Origin: Melioribacter sp051488665
GTDB taxonomy: Bacteria; Bacteroidota; Ignavibacteria; Ignavibacteriales; Melioribacteraceae
Length of the DNA: 64,000 nucleotides
Reading direction: 5' to 3'
Assembly: GCF_051488665.1 (NCBI RefSeq)
Contig: NZ_JBPSEG010000005.1
Coordinates: 162,316 to 226,315 of the forward strand
The position numbers and the translations under genes are program-made. This document shows positions 43,011 to 53,301 of this stretch, piece by piece. The notes under the pieces were generated by a model. That model saw nothing but the letters and a program-made list of their open reading frames with translations, was not told the origin of the DNA and did no database searches. Every line of letters starts with the position of its first letter. Position 1 is the stretch's first letter.

Positions 43011-44021
43011 CTATTCTTTTTCTTCGTCCAGAAATTTTTTTAGAAGTTCTATATCGTCTTTGCTGCCGGCAAAAATAGGCGTGCGTTCGTGAAGCGACGA
43101 AGGCGTCAGTTCGAGAATTCGTTTTTCTCCGTCGATTGCAACTCCGCCTGCCGCCTCGATAATAAACGAAACAGGATTGCATTCGTATACGAGTCTCAAT
43201 TTCCCTTTCGGATTTCTCTTATCGCCCGGATACATAAACGTACCGCCGTATAAAAGCGTTCTGTGTATGTCGGCGACCATGGAACCCACATATCTCAATT
43301 GATACGGTTTCCCTTCGAATTTATTTACCTGAAGATGTTTTATATATTTCTTTAATCCCCTGCTCCAGGAATTATAATTTCCTTCATTAATACTGTAGAT
43401 TCTTCCTCTGTCCGGAATCTTAATATTGTCGTGCGACAAAAGGAATTCGCCGAAAGCCGGGTCCAATGTAAATCCGTATACGCCGTGCCCCGCGCTGTAA
43501 ACAAATATTGTGGAAGGACCGTACACAATATAGCCCGCGGCTACCTGTTTATATCCCGGCTGCAAGCAGTCTTCGATCGTGCCCGGACCGTTGCCTTTGC
43601 TTATTCGTCTGTAGATTGAAAAAATAGTGCCTATGCTCACATTAGCTTCGATATTCGACGAGCCGTCCAGCGGATCGAACAGGAGAACGTATTTTCCGAT
43701 TTTATGATGAGGCGGAAGGTGGATAATATTTTCGTCTTCTTCAGACGCCATAACGCAAAAGTGTCCGCCGTGGTCCATCGCTCTTATAAGCATTTCGTGA
43801 GCGAACAGATCGAGTTTTTTGACGTCTTCGCCGTGGACGTTCGTTTTACCGGTGAATCCGAGGATTTCGACTAAGCCCGCTTTGTTTACTTCGAGTGAAA
43901 TTACTTTTGCAGCCAATCCCAATTGCAATAAGATGGCTGATAATTCTCCCGTAGCTTCGGGATGCAATTTTTCACCTTCGAGGATATGACGGGGGAGCGT
44001 CATAAATTGCTTCAAAGGCAT
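43011..44021 (-). CDS. fbp: fructose-1,6-bisphosphatase, class I
   Basis: A 336-residue enzyme of normal family length. Metal-binding DPLDGSSNIEANVSIGTIF, the substrate block YVGSMVADIHRTLLYGGTF and KLRLVYECNPVSFIIEAAGG are all diagnostic. Hydrolyses fructose-1,6-bisphosphate to fructose-6-phosphate in gluconeogenesis. GGAGG lies a few bases before the ATG. It follows the ABC exporter gene by 13 bases and may be the last gene of a run starting at 48599. Confidence 0.96.
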   Translation of the reverse strand: MPLKQFMTLPRHILEGEKLHPEATGELSAILLQLGLAAKVISLEVNKAGLVEILGFTGKTNVHGEDVKKLDLFAHEMLIRAMDHGGHFCVMASEEDENIIHLPPHHKIGKYVLLFDPLDGSSNIEANVSIGTIFSIYRRISKGNGPGTIEDCLQPGYKQVAAGYIVYGPSTIFVYSAGHGVYGFTLDPAFGEFLLSHDNIKIPDRGRIYSINEGNYNSWSRGLKKYIKHLQVNKFEGKPYQLRYVGSMVADIHRTLLYGGTFMYPGDKRNPKGKLRLVYECNPVSFIIEAAGGVAIDGEKRILELTPSSLHERTPIFAGSKDDIELLKKFLDEEKE

Positions 44022-44034
44022 AATGCCTCCTGCT

Positions 44035-45825
44035 TTAGTTGGATTTAATTACTTCCTGATCTTTGTACTGTAATTGATAGAGCTTGTAATAGATTCCCTT
44101 ACGAGCCAGCAATTCCTGATGCGTGCCTACTTCTTTCAATTCGCCTTTGTGCATAACGAGAATTTTGTCGGCATTTTGAATTGTTGAAAGCCGGTGGGCT
44201 ATTACAATTGAGGTTCTCCCCCGAAGTAATTTTTCAATTGCTTTTTGAATTAATATTTCCGTTTCGGTGTCGATACTCGACGTAGCCTCGTCGAGAATCA
44301 ATATTTTGGGATTATATGCGAGCGCCCTGGCAAACGAAATCAATTGTTTCTGACCGACGCTGAGCGTAGCGCCTTTTTCTTTGACTATTTCATCGTACTT
44401 GCCGGGCAATTTCATAATGAAGTCGTGAGCTCCAACCGTTTTAGCGGCGCTGATTATCCGTTCTTCGGAAATTTCTTCATTACCGAGAGATATATTGGAC
44501 TTAATAGTTCCGGAAAAAAGATACACATCCTGCAGCACAACTGAAATATACCTTCTCAAATCCCTTTTGTCAACTTTGCTTATATCGACGCCGTCGAGAA
44601 AAATTGCGCCTTTTTCGATATCGTAGAAACGCGTTAAAATATTGATGATGCTCGTCTTGCCGGCTCCCGTGGCGCCTACTATCGCCGCCGTTTCTCCGGC
44701 GTTAATCTTAAACGAGATATCTTTCAATACGTATTCTCCCGGGTTATAAGCGAACCACACATTCTTAAATTCGATTTCGCCTTTGACGTTCTCCAGTTTG
44801 ACGGGATTTTCCGGATTTTTAACGAAGGTCTTATCGTCGAGTAGTTTGAATATCCTTTCCGAAGAAGCCATGGCTGTCTGGAGAATATTATATTTTTCCG
44901 AAAGGTCTCTCACAGGCCGCCAGAACATCTCCGTATATTGAAGAAAAGCAATAAGAACGCCGAGAGTCAGATTTTTTTGCACCACCTCTCCGCCGCCGTA
45001 CCATATAATCAATCCGATTGAAATTGCGCTCAGGAGTTCGACAAACGGAAAAAAGATTGCGTAATAAAAAACCGAGCGTATATTGGCGTTTTTGTAATCG
45101 TTGTTTATAGAAGAAAACTTTTTCAGTTCCTCATCCTCTTTCGAAAAAAGTTGAACCACATTCATCCCGGTTATATGTTCCTGCATATACGAATTTAGGC
45201 GCGCCAGATGATACCTTACGTCCCGATATGCTTCCCTGACTTTTTTCCTGAACAAAAAGGTAGCGTAAAAAAGGATCGGAATTACCGAAAGAGTAACCAG
45301 CGACAGATCCCACGACATCGTAAACATGAAGAAGAAAATCCAGATAATTACAAAGATATCGCTGAAAACCGACACTATTCCCGAAGAGAACATTTCATTA
45401 AGCGACTCCACGTCGTTCGTTACCCTGGTTACAATCCGACCGATCGGCGTTTTGTCGAAAAATCTTAGAGCCAATTTTTCTACGTGACGAAACAGCTGCA
45501 CCCGTATGTCGAAAATTATCTTCTGTCCCATCAATTCCGTGAAGTAGGTTAAAAAGTACTGCACTACCGCCTGCGACAAAAGTGTTCCGAGCAGCAGCGC
45601 AGATATTGTAATCAAACCTTCGAAATCTTTATTGGCTATATAATCGTCAATGGCAATTTTTGTCAGATACGGTCTGACGGAAGGCAAAATAGCGACCACA
45701 ATATTCAACAGAATTGCGAGTAATACGTAACCTTTGTACGGCTTGACGTAAGCCAGCAGCCGCCTCATTAATTTGGCGTCGTACGCTTTGCCTAATATTT
45801 CATCGTCTTTCCTGTGGTCGGCCAT
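44035..45825 (-). CDS. ABC exporter half with degenerate signature (heterodimer subunit)
   Basis: A 596-residue MsbA-type half-transporter: six membrane helices (about 25-320), then an ATPase domain with Walker A GATGAGKTS, signature LSVGQ in place of LSGGQ, Walker B ILILDEATSSID with the catalytic Glu, and the switch His in VIAHRLST. The altered signature, paired with the altered Walker B of the protein at 46848-48599, is the usual asymmetry of heterodimeric exporters. Substrate (lipid, drug or peptide) unknown. Its start overlaps the stop of the dehydrogenase gene (TAATG). Confidence 0.9.
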   Translation of the reverse strand: MADHRKDDEILGKAYDAKLMRRLLAYVKPYKGYVLLAILLNIVVAILPSVRPYLTKIAIDDYIANKDFEGLITISALLLGTLLSQAVVQYFLTYFTELMGQKIIFDIRVQLFRHVEKLALRFFDKTPIGRIVTRVTNDVESLNEMFSSGIVSVFSDIFVIIWIFFFMFTMSWDLSLVTLSVIPILFYATFLFRKKVREAYRDVRYHLARLNSYMQEHITGMNVVQLFSKEDEELKKFSSINNDYKNANIRSVFYYAIFFPFVELLSAISIGLIIWYGGGEVVQKNLTLGVLIAFLQYTEMFWRPVRDLSEKYNILQTAMASSERIFKLLDDKTFVKNPENPVKLENVKGEIEFKNVWFAYNPGEYVLKDISFKINAGETAAIVGATGAGKTSIINILTRFYDIEKGAIFLDGVDISKVDKRDLRRYISVVLQDVYLFSGTIKSNISLGNEEISEERIISAAKTVGAHDFIMKLPGKYDEIVKEKGATLSVGQKQLISFARALAYNPKILILDEATSSIDTETEILIQKAIEKLLRGRTSIVIAHRLSTIQNADKILVMHKGELKEVGTHQELLARKGIYYKLYQLQYKDQEVIKSN

Positions 45826-46835
45826 TAAATCACTTTATAGTAATTCCTGTTTTCGAAAAATGCGTTTATATTTTCCGCCGTGGTTTCAAGTATTCGTTCG
45901 ACGGCTTCCTGAGAATCGAAAGCCATGTGGGGCGTTAAAATCACGTTTTCGCGTCTCAGCAGAAGATTTCTTTTTAATATCGCGTCGACTTTTTCAAGTT
46001 CGACGTTTTTTGTCAACATTTGATTTTCTTCTTTAAGCAGCTCTTCGCCTTCGAATACGTCGAGACCCGCCCCGCCGAAAATACCTTTGTCGATTGCATA
46101 GTAGAGCGCTCTCGGTTCGATAAGACCGCTGCGCGCGGTATTGATAAAGAGCGCGCCTTTTTTTACGAGTTCAATATTATTCATATTTATCAGGTGATGA
46201 GTGCTCTTGTTATACGGACAATGGAGAGTAATAATGTCCGAGGATTTTAACAGCGTTTCCATGTCGACGTATTTGAAATCGAGCAATTCTTCCAGAATAT
46301 GATTTTGTTTAACGTCATAAGCGAGAACTTTCATACCGAAGCCCTTGGCAATTTTCATTACGTGCACGCCGATGCTGCCTGCGCCTATTACTCCCAGAGT
46401 TTTGCCTCTTAAGTCGAAACCGCGCAAACCTTCGAGCGAGAAATTACTTTGCTGCGCCCTTACGTAGGCTTTGTGAATGTTTCTCGATAATGTTAAAATA
46501 AGCGCAAATGTATGCTCCGCCACCGTATTTTCGCCGTAGTAAGGGACGTTAGCAACGGCTATCTTCTTTTTCTTTGCATATTCGATATCTATATGATTAA
46601 AGCCGGTGCTCCTTGTCGCGATTAGTTTCAGCTTTCTGGCTCTATCGATAACGCCCTTATCCACTTTATCATAAATAAAGACCGATATAACGTCGGCGTC
46701 TTTAATGGCGGGATTATCCGGACTTAGTTCGTCTTTGAAGAAAAAGAGCTCGTATTTATTTTTATCGAATCTTCTTTTTATATAATTTTTTTCTTTAGAA
46801 GGTATGGAAAAGAATGCTATTTTTATTTTTTTCAT
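45825..46835 (-). CDS. D-2-hydroxyacid dehydrogenase, D-lactate dehydrogenase-like
   Basis: A 336-residue NAD-dependent enzyme. LIATRSTGFNHIDIEYAKKK, the NAD-binding GVIGAGSIGVHV, TLHCPYNKSTHHLIN, INTARSGLIEPRAL with the catalytic Arg, and LTPHMAFDSQEA with the catalytic His. The catalytic set and length fit fermentative D-lactate dehydrogenase (LdhA), reducing pyruvate to D-lactate; other 2-oxoacids remain possible. Oddly placed between the two halves of an ABC exporter, overlapping one and 12 bases from the other. Confidence 0.85.
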   Translation of the reverse strand: MKKIKIAFFSIPSKEKNYIKRRFDKNKYELFFFKDELSPDNPAIKDADVISVFIYDKVDKGVIDRARKLKLIATRSTGFNHIDIEYAKKKKIAVANVPYYGENTVAEHTFALILTLSRNIHKAYVRAQQSNFSLEGLRGFDLRGKTLGVIGAGSIGVHVMKIAKGFGMKVLAYDVKQNHILEELLDFKYVDMETLLKSSDIITLHCPYNKSTHHLINMNNIELVKKGALFINTARSGLIEPRALYYAIDKGIFGGAGLDVFEGEELLKEENQMLTKNVELEKVDAILKRNLLLRRENVILTPHMAFDSQEAVERILETTAENINAFFENRNYYKVI

Positions 46836-46847
46836 AAGAGATTCCCT

Positions 46848-48599
46848 TTAGTTTAATTCCTTCAATTCTTCTTCGAGCAATTGCTTGAAGTGGAGGTCGG
46901 CATATATTCCTCCGAGTTCAACGAGTTCTTCGTGAGTTCCTTCCTCGGCTATTCTACCGTTATCGATCACGAATATTCTATCCGAATCTTTTACCGTGGA
47001 AATTCTGTGGCTGATAATTATGCTCGTTCTGTTTTTCATAAACTCTTTCAGTCGTTTAAGAATTTCTTCTTCGGTATGCGTATCGACGGCGGAGAATGAA
47101 TCGTCGAGTATTAATATTTTCGGGTCGATAGCCAGAGCTCTAGCAAGCGACGTTCTTTGTTTTTGTCCTCCCGAAAGAGTTATGCCGCGTTCGCCTAAGA
47201 TGGTATCGTATCCTTTCGGAAAAGATTCAACGTCCTTTGCCAATTGCGAAATTTGAGAGACGTACTTAATCAGTTCTTCGTCTTCTTTGCCGTTGCCGTA
47301 AACAATATTTTTAGCCAACGTGTCCGAGAACAGAAACGTTTCCTGCGGTACGAAGCCGATATTCTTTCTCAGGGTTTTAAGCGGTATTTTACGCACGTCT
47401 ACTCCGTCGATTTTAACCGAGCCTTCCGTGACGTCGTAAAATCTCGGTATTAAATTTACAAGCGTTGTCTTGCCGCTTCCGGTTTTGCCAATAAAGGCGA
47501 CTGTTTCGCCTTTGTTAATTTTCAAACTGATATTGTCAAGTACGGGCGGAAGATATTCGTTGTATCTGAAACTCACGTTTTCGAATTTGATTTGCCCTTC
47601 GATATTTTCAATCGAATAATCGGTTTCGTCGCCGTCTTTAATTTCGTACGGCTCGTTGAAAAATTTCAAAAGTCGTTTCATGCTTGCGTCTGCTTGTTGA
47701 ACCAGATTGGCGACAAATCCGAAAGATATCATAGGCCAGATCAGCATCGACAGATACGCCACAAAGGCGACTATAATTCCGAGCGAAATTTTACCGTCGA
47801 TTACCATTTTACCGCCGACAAAAATAACGATGATGGTAGAAAAGCCCGCAATTACAAAAAAGATTGGATGGAATAGCGCCTGAAGCCTCACCAGATCCAT
47901 CTTTCTCTTAAGATATTCGTCGCTCTGTTTTGTGAATTCTTTTACTTCGTAATCTTCCCTTACGTACGATTTGACCACTCTTATACCCGAAAAGTTTTCC
48001 TGCGCCTTTTCCGTCAATTCGGAAAACTTTTCCTGTATCTTTGTATATTTTACGTGAACCTTTCTCATTACGATATAAACCAAATACGACAAAAAAGGCA
48101 GCGGCAGAAGTACGTAAAAAGTGAGCGCCGGACTGAGCGAAAGCATTATCGGAATTATCATCAGGAACAACGTGCCGTTGTCTATCGAATACATTACAGC
48201 CGGTCCTACAAACGAACGCACTGCGTTTATATCGTTTGTGGCATGCGACATTATATTTCCGGTAGAATTATTCTGAAAAAATCGCAGAGGCAGTTTTTGG
48301 ATATGTTCCCAGAAATCTTGCCTCAGGTCGTATTCGATTTTTCTTGATGCAACTATTATAGTTTCGCGAATGAAAAACTGAAACACTCCGGCAATTAACG
48401 TTATGCCGACAGTATAAAGAGCATAATTTACAATCAGGTGAGTGTCCAGATTGTTTTCGAGCAGGTTAATGCTGTCTTTTATCAGAATCGGGACGAATAC
48501 GGTTGCCACATTCGAAATCAGGATAAATAGGATTCCGAGCAGGTAACTGCTTTTATACCGGACAAAGTATTTTTTTAAATAGGTTAAGTTTCCGAACAA
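46848..48599 (-). CDS. ABC exporter half with degenerate catalytic site (heterodimer subunit)
   Basis: A 583-residue half-transporter: six membrane helices (about 15-310), ATPase with Walker A GKTGSGKTT, canonical signature LSGGQKQR, Walker B ILILDDSFSAVD where Asp replaces the catalytic Glu, and switch His in IISHRIST. With its partner at 44035-45825 it makes one working and one inactive ATP site. First gene of the run; 64 bases separate it from serS upstream with no terminator seen. Confidence 0.9.
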   Translation of the reverse strand: MFGNLTYLKKYFVRYKSSYLLGILFILISNVATVFVPILIKDSINLLENNLDTHLIVNYALYTVGITLIAGVFQFFIRETIIVASRKIEYDLRQDFWEHIQKLPLRFFQNNSTGNIMSHATNDINAVRSFVGPAVMYSIDNGTLFLMIIPIMLSLSPALTFYVLLPLPFLSYLVYIVMRKVHVKYTKIQEKFSELTEKAQENFSGIRVVKSYVREDYEVKEFTKQSDEYLKRKMDLVRLQALFHPIFFVIAGFSTIIVIFVGGKMVIDGKISLGIIVAFVAYLSMLIWPMISFGFVANLVQQADASMKRLLKFFNEPYEIKDGDETDYSIENIEGQIKFENVSFRYNEYLPPVLDNISLKINKGETVAFIGKTGSGKTTLVNLIPRFYDVTEGSVKIDGVDVRKIPLKTLRKNIGFVPQETFLFSDTLAKNIVYGNGKEDEELIKYVSQISQLAKDVESFPKGYDTILGERGITLSGGQKQRTSLARALAIDPKILILDDSFSAVDTHTEEEILKRLKEFMKNRTSIIISHRISTVKDSDRIFVIDNGRIAEEGTHEELVELGGIYADLHFKQLLEEELKELN

Positions 48600-48663
48600 C
48601 TTTTCGAAAGTCCTTTCTAATAATAAACAACCGCTATGGAAAAATAATTCCTCTTAAACGATA

Positions 48664-49941
48664 TCAACCGATTATTTCGAAACCGGTATACTTTTGCAGA
48701 GCTTTCGGAACAATAACTTTTCCTTCGGGCGTTTGATAATTTTCGAGCAACGAAACCATTAGCCTGCTGGTGGCGAGTCCGCTGCCGTTTAAAGTATGCA
48801 CAAACTCGGTCTTTTTAGAACCCTCGCGTTTGAAACGAATATTAGCTCTCCTCGCCTGGAACGCTTCGAAATTGCTGCACGAAGAAGCTTCGAGCCATTT
48901 TTTTTCTGCCGGCGACCACGTTTCGATGTCGTAACATTTTGCCGCCGAAAAACTTAGATCGCCCGTGCAAAGCAGGATTATTCTGTACGGTATATTTAAA
49001 GCCTGGAGAATATCTTCCGCGTCCCTGACCAATTTTTCGAGTTCATCGTAAGAATCCTCCGGCTTCGAAAATTTTACCATCTCCACCTTGTTAAACTGAT
49101 GAACGCGCAAAAAGCCTTTCGACTCTTTACCGTACGAACCGGCTTCGCGTCTGAAACATGGAGTGTAGCCGACATATTTAATTGTCAGCTCGCTTTCGTT
49201 CAACACTTCATTCCGATGTATATTCGTGATAGGAACCTCGGCGGTAGGTATCGGATAGAGACCGTCCTTTTCGATAAAATACATATCCTCTTCGAGTTTG
49301 GGAATTTGTCCCGTGCCTTTCATTGAATCCCTGTTTACGAGAATCGGCGGAAGTATTTCCTTGTATCCGTGGTTCTGCAAATGAAAATCGAGCATAAAAT
49401 TTATTAATGCGCGTTCGAGCGTTGCTCCGGCTCCTTTATAAAGCGGAAATCCCGAACCGGATATTTTAGTTCCTCTTTCGAAATCGAGTATGTCGAGTTT
49501 TTTACCGAGTTCGATATGATCGAGCATTTCGAAGTCGTTATCGAAGCTGAAGCCTTCAGGCAGCCACCTTCTAACTTCTACATTTTCATCGGCGCTGGCT
49601 CCGACCGGAACCGACTCGTGAGCCAGGTTCGGAGTCCATCTCAATATTTCGTCGAGTTCTTCGTCTATTTTGCGAAGCTCATTGTCAAGCTCCGCTATTT
49701 CGTCTCCGACCTTTTTCATCTCTGCGAATACGGCGGTAGTATCTTCGCCCTTCTTTTTCAATATCGGAATTTGTGACGATACTTTATTTCTTAGCGCTTT
49801 CAATTCGTCGTTGCGCGCTATAATTTTTCTTCTTTTCTCATCGAGTTCGAGAATCTGATCAACATTGTCGGCGGCGCCTTTGTCGCGCAATCCCTTTCTA
49901 ACCAGGTCAGGATTTTCTCTTATGAATTTGATGTCGAGCAT
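48664..49941 (-). CDS. serS: seryl-tRNA synthetase
   Basis: A 425-residue class II synthetase. N-terminal coiled-coil arm (about 30-105, DEKRRKIIARNDELKALRNK) that grips tRNA-Ser, then motif 2 with YVGYTPCFRREAGSYGKES and motif 3 LNGSGLATSRLMVSLLEN. LYPIPTAEVPITNIHRNEV is a SerS hallmark. Start MLDIKFIRENPDLVRKGL is the family start, with AAGGAA before it. Lies 13 bases after leuS and is probably cotranscribed with it. Confidence 0.97.
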   Translation of the reverse strand: MLDIKFIRENPDLVRKGLRDKGAADNVDQILELDEKRRKIIARNDELKALRNKVSSQIPILKKKGEDTTAVFAEMKKVGDEIAELDNELRKIDEELDEILRWTPNLAHESVPVGASADENVEVRRWLPEGFSFDNDFEMLDHIELGKKLDILDFERGTKISGSGFPLYKGAGATLERALINFMLDFHLQNHGYKEILPPILVNRDSMKGTGQIPKLEEDMYFIEKDGLYPIPTAEVPITNIHRNEVLNESELTIKYVGYTPCFRREAGSYGKESKGFLRVHQFNKVEMVKFSKPEDSYDELEKLVRDAEDILQALNIPYRIILLCTGDLSFSAAKCYDIETWSPAEKKWLEASSCSNFEAFQARRANIRFKREGSKKTEFVHTLNGSGLATSRLMVSLLENYQTPEGKVIVPKALQKYTGFEIIG

Positions 49942-49954
49942 GTTTAATTCCTTT

Positions 49955-52420
49955 TTATTTCACTACAATATTATAAATTTTATTCGGAACATAAATTTCT
50001 TTAATTATCTGTTTGCCGTCGACGTAACCTTTGATTTTTTCGTCGTTGAAAATGATATTTTTTACTTCCTGTTCCGGAGTATCGACAGGCAATTCAATTT
50101 TAGCTCTGACTTTGCCGTTTACCTGCACTACGATAGTAACGGTCTCGTTTATAAGCGCGTCGGGGTCGGCTTCGAACCAGACCGGTTCTTCATAAATCGA
50201 TTTTTCTTTGCCAAGCAAACTCCAACATTCCTCGCCGAGATGAGGAGCAAGCGGCGCCAGCATCGAAGCGAACCGTTCGAGCGTATATACTTGAATTTCC
50301 TTACGGCAATTGTCGATATTCTTAAGTTCGTTCAACAATTCCATCAAAGCCGCAACCGCCGTATTGAATCTGAAATTATCTATTTCAGCGTCGACTTTAA
50401 CCAAAGTTTGATTGACTTTCTGATAAATCTTTTTTTCGTCGTCGGAAAGTTCGTTCAAGTCATATTTACTTTTTGCATGGGCGCCGGAAGCGATTCCTTT
50501 GTAATTTTCAAAAAGAGTATATGTTCTTTGCACAAAACGATCAACGCCTACAATTCCTTTATCGCTCCAGTCGCCTCCGAGCTCATACGGACCCATAAAC
50601 ATTAAATACATACGGAAAACGTCCGAGCCGTATTTTTCCAGGAACTCATTCGGATCGACCACATTGCCTTTCGATTTCGACATTTTGGCGCCTTGATTTG
50701 TAATTGTGCCCTGATGAATTAATTTCCGGAACGGTTCGTCGCTGTTTACCAATCCGATATCCCTCAGGAACTTATGAATAAAACGTGCATAGAGAAGGTG
50801 CATGGTAGCGTGTTCTGCGCCTCCTACATAAACGTCGACAGGAGTCCACTTATTTGCCAGTCCGGTATCGAACATCCCTTCCTCGTATCGGGGATTGAGA
50901 TAGCGCAGATAGTACCAGGACGAATCGACAAATGTATCCATTGTATCGGGATCCCGCTTGGCAGGCGCGCCGCACTTGGGACAGGTTGTATTGATAAACT
51001 CTTCGCAACTTGCAAGAGGCGAGCCGCCGTCCGGTTTAAAGTTTACTTCATAAGGCAGCACAACGGGCAATTGGTCTTCCGGCACGGGAACTTCGCCGCA
51101 CTTGTCGCAATGTATTATGGGAATGGGCGTTCCCCAATATCTCTGACGCGAAATCAGCCAGTCTCTCAATCTGTAATTAACGGTCCTCTTGCCGAGTCCT
51201 TGTTTTTCGATATCCTCTGATATTTTTTCGATTCCGACGTCGGAACTTAGACCGTTATACTTTCCGGAATTTATCATGACGCCCACATCGGTATAAGCTT
51301 CTTTCAATTCGTCTTCTTCATTCGTACCTGGCTGAAGAATAACTTTTTTGATTGGCAAGTTGAATTTTTTAGCGAACTCGAAATCGCGCTCGTCGTGTCC
51401 GGGCACAGCCATAACGCAGCCGGTGCCGTATGTAGCCAACACATAGTCCGCTATCCAGATAGGAACCTTTTCGCCGTTTATTGGATTTATGGCGTAAGCT
51501 CCGGTTGGAACTCCCGTTTTTTCTTTGGTCGTGGAAGTCCTTTCGACTTCGGTTAAAGACTTAATCGATTCGATGTATTTATCTACGGCGTCTTTGTATT
51601 CCGGTTTGGTAATTTTTTGCACAAGTTCATTTTCAGGAGCGAGCACGACGTAAGTAACTCCGAAGAGCGTATCGGGTCTGGTCGTAAACACTCTTATTTT
51701 TTCATCAGAGCCTTCGATAGAAAAATCGATTTCCGTTCCGTAACTTTTGCCGATCCAATTAATTTGCATTGTTTTGGTTTTTTCCGGCCAGTCGATTTTA
51801 TTCAGACCGTCGAGTAACTCGTCCGCGTATTCAGTAATCTTGAAGAACCATTGAGTAAGATTTTTTTGAATAACGGTTGTTCCGCATCTTTCGCATCCGC
51901 CGTCGCCGAGCACCTGTTCTCTTGCCAGAACCGTTTGACACGAAGGGCACCAGTTGACCGGCGCATTTTTTCTGTATGCCAATCCTTTTTTATATAATTG
52001 CAAAAAGAGCCACTGATTCCATTTATAATATTCGGGCACGCAAGTCATCAATTCGGCGTCCCAATCGTACATACCGCCCATCCTTTCGAGCATAGCGCGA
52101 ATGTCTTTAATGTTTTTGAGAGTGCTGTCCTGAGGATGAATGCCGGTCTTAATTGCGTAATTTTCGGCGGGCAGTCCGAATGCGTCGTATCCCATCGGCT
52201 CGAATACATTAAATCCTTTCAGCTTTTTGTATCTAGCAAACGAGTCGGTCGGTCCGTAATTGTACCAATGTCCGATATGCATTTTTGCCGCCGAGGGATA
52301 AATAAACATAACAAGTACGTAGAGTTTATTGTCGATTTTAGTCAAATCGGTTTTGAATACTTTTTTGTCTTTCCAGTATTTTTGCCACTTAAGTTCGATC
52401 GATTCAAAAGGGTATTTCAT
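49955..52420 (-). CDS. leuS: leucyl-tRNA synthetase
   Basis: An 821-residue class I synthetase. HIGH motif in KMHIGHWYNYGP, KMSKS in GAKMSKSKGNVVD, and a CP1 editing domain (about 220-420) with TTRPDTLFGVTY and GTGCVMAVPGHDERD including the editing Asp. Two zinc-type CxxC pairs (CPSC/CERC and CDKC/CPKC) lie in the catalytic region. I prefer the ATG at 52420 (MKYPFESIELKWQKYW), the normal family start, over an in-frame GTG nine bases upstream. No Shine-Dalgarno is evident. Confidence 0.96.
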   Translation of the reverse strand: MKYPFESIELKWQKYWKDKKVFKTDLTKIDNKLYVLVMFIYPSAAKMHIGHWYNYGPTDSFARYKKLKGFNVFEPMGYDAFGLPAENYAIKTGIHPQDSTLKNIKDIRAMLERMGGMYDWDAELMTCVPEYYKWNQWLFLQLYKKGLAYRKNAPVNWCPSCQTVLAREQVLGDGGCERCGTTVIQKNLTQWFFKITEYADELLDGLNKIDWPEKTKTMQINWIGKSYGTEIDFSIEGSDEKIRVFTTRPDTLFGVTYVVLAPENELVQKITKPEYKDAVDKYIESIKSLTEVERTSTTKEKTGVPTGAYAINPINGEKVPIWIADYVLATYGTGCVMAVPGHDERDFEFAKKFNLPIKKVILQPGTNEEDELKEAYTDVGVMINSGKYNGLSSDVGIEKISEDIEKQGLGKRTVNYRLRDWLISRQRYWGTPIPIIHCDKCGEVPVPEDQLPVVLPYEVNFKPDGGSPLASCEEFINTTCPKCGAPAKRDPDTMDTFVDSSWYYLRYLNPRYEEGMFDTGLANKWTPVDVYVGGAEHATMHLLYARFIHKFLRDIGLVNSDEPFRKLIHQGTITNQGAKMSKSKGNVVDPNEFLEKYGSDVFRMYLMFMGPYELGGDWSDKGIVGVDRFVQRTYTLFENYKGIASGAHAKSKYDLNELSDDEKKIYQKVNQTLVKVDAEIDNFRFNTAVAALMELLNELKNIDNCRKEIQVYTLERFASMLAPLAPHLGEECWSLLGKEKSIYEEPVWFEADPDALINETVTIVVQVNGKVRAKIELPVDTPEQEVKNIIFNDEKIKGYVDGKQIIKEIYVPNKIYNIVVK

Positions 52421-52600
52421 ATTACACACAAAAATTGTTAGAAATTGAACTGAAACTTATCAAAAAAGGGCTGGTTAATCAAGAATAGTCAAATTATTAG
52501 GAAGCTTACTCTAAGATGGCATTCAGCCTAAACCGTTTAGCTCGCGCCTTAAATTGTGGGCGATTTTTGTTATTTTTGGAATTAACAATAAAGGGACGAG

Positions 52601-53284
52601 ATGAAAAAATTAGCCGTAGTCGCATTAAGCGGAGGAATGGACAGTTGCGTGACGGCAGCTATTGCCCGCCAGGAATACGATCTGGCATTAATACATATTA
52701 ATTACGGGCAGAGAACCGAAAATCGAGAACTGAAAGCATTTAACGATATAGCTGAATATTACAACGTAAAACACAAACTGGTAATTGACTATACGCACTT
52801 TTCGAAAATAGGCGGTTCGTCGCTGACCGACAGAAAGATAGAAGTAACCCGCGCAAATATCGAAAGCCGCGAGATACCATCTTCTTACGTTCCGTTCAGA
52901 AACGCAAATATCTTATCGGCATGCGTAAGCTGGGCGGAAGTCTTAAAAGCCGAAGCCGTTTTTATCGGAGCCGTTTATGAGGACGCCAGCGGTTATCCGG
53001 ATTGCCGCCCGGAATTTTTCGAAGCTTTCGAAAAGATGGCTGACCTGGGCACAAAACCCGAAACCAAGATAAAAATCCACACGCCTATAATTCATCTGTC
53101 CAAAGCGGAAATAATAAAAAAGGGCGTTGAACTTAACGCTCCGTTGCATTTGACATGGTCGTGTTATCAAAACGAAGACGAGGCGTGCGGCGTATGCGAC
53201 AGTTGCGCTTTCAGACTGCGCGGTTTTCAAACCGCTGGAATAGAAGACCCGATTCCATATAAAGTTCGTCCGGTGTATAAATAA
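52601..53284 (+). CDS. queC: 7-cyano-7-deazaguanine (preQ0) synthase
   Basis: A 227-residue cytoplasmic enzyme turning 7-carboxy-7-deazaguanine, ammonia and ATP into preQ0 for queuosine. PP-loop LSGGMDS at 9-15, INYGQRTENRELKAF, VPFRNANILSACVSWAE and the C-terminal zinc Cys set in CYQNEDEACGVCDSC. GGGACGAG before the ATG. No preQ1 riboswitch-like structure could be recognised in the 171-base upstream gap. Its pathway partner queF lies 2.4 kb on, beyond a restriction-modification pair. Confidence 0.95.
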   Translation: MKKLAVVALSGGMDSCVTAAIARQEYDLALIHINYGQRTENRELKAFNDIAEYYNVKHKLVIDYTHFSKIGGSSLTDRKIEVTRANIESREIPSSYVPFRNANILSACVSWAEVLKAEAVFIGAVYEDASGYPDCRPEFFEAFEKMADLGTKPETKIKIHTPIIHLSKAEIIKKGVELNAPLHLTWSCYQNEDEACGVCDSCAFRLRGFQTAGIEDPIPYKVRPVYK

Positions 53285-53301
53285 AAGTTAGGTTTGGAAT
53301 A

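Noticed and set aside
52430..52600. preQ1 riboswitch before queC
   Set aside because: I looked for the short pseudoknot with an A-rich tail and the loop CUA motif and did not find a convincing one; only a weak GCGCC/GGGCG pair is present.
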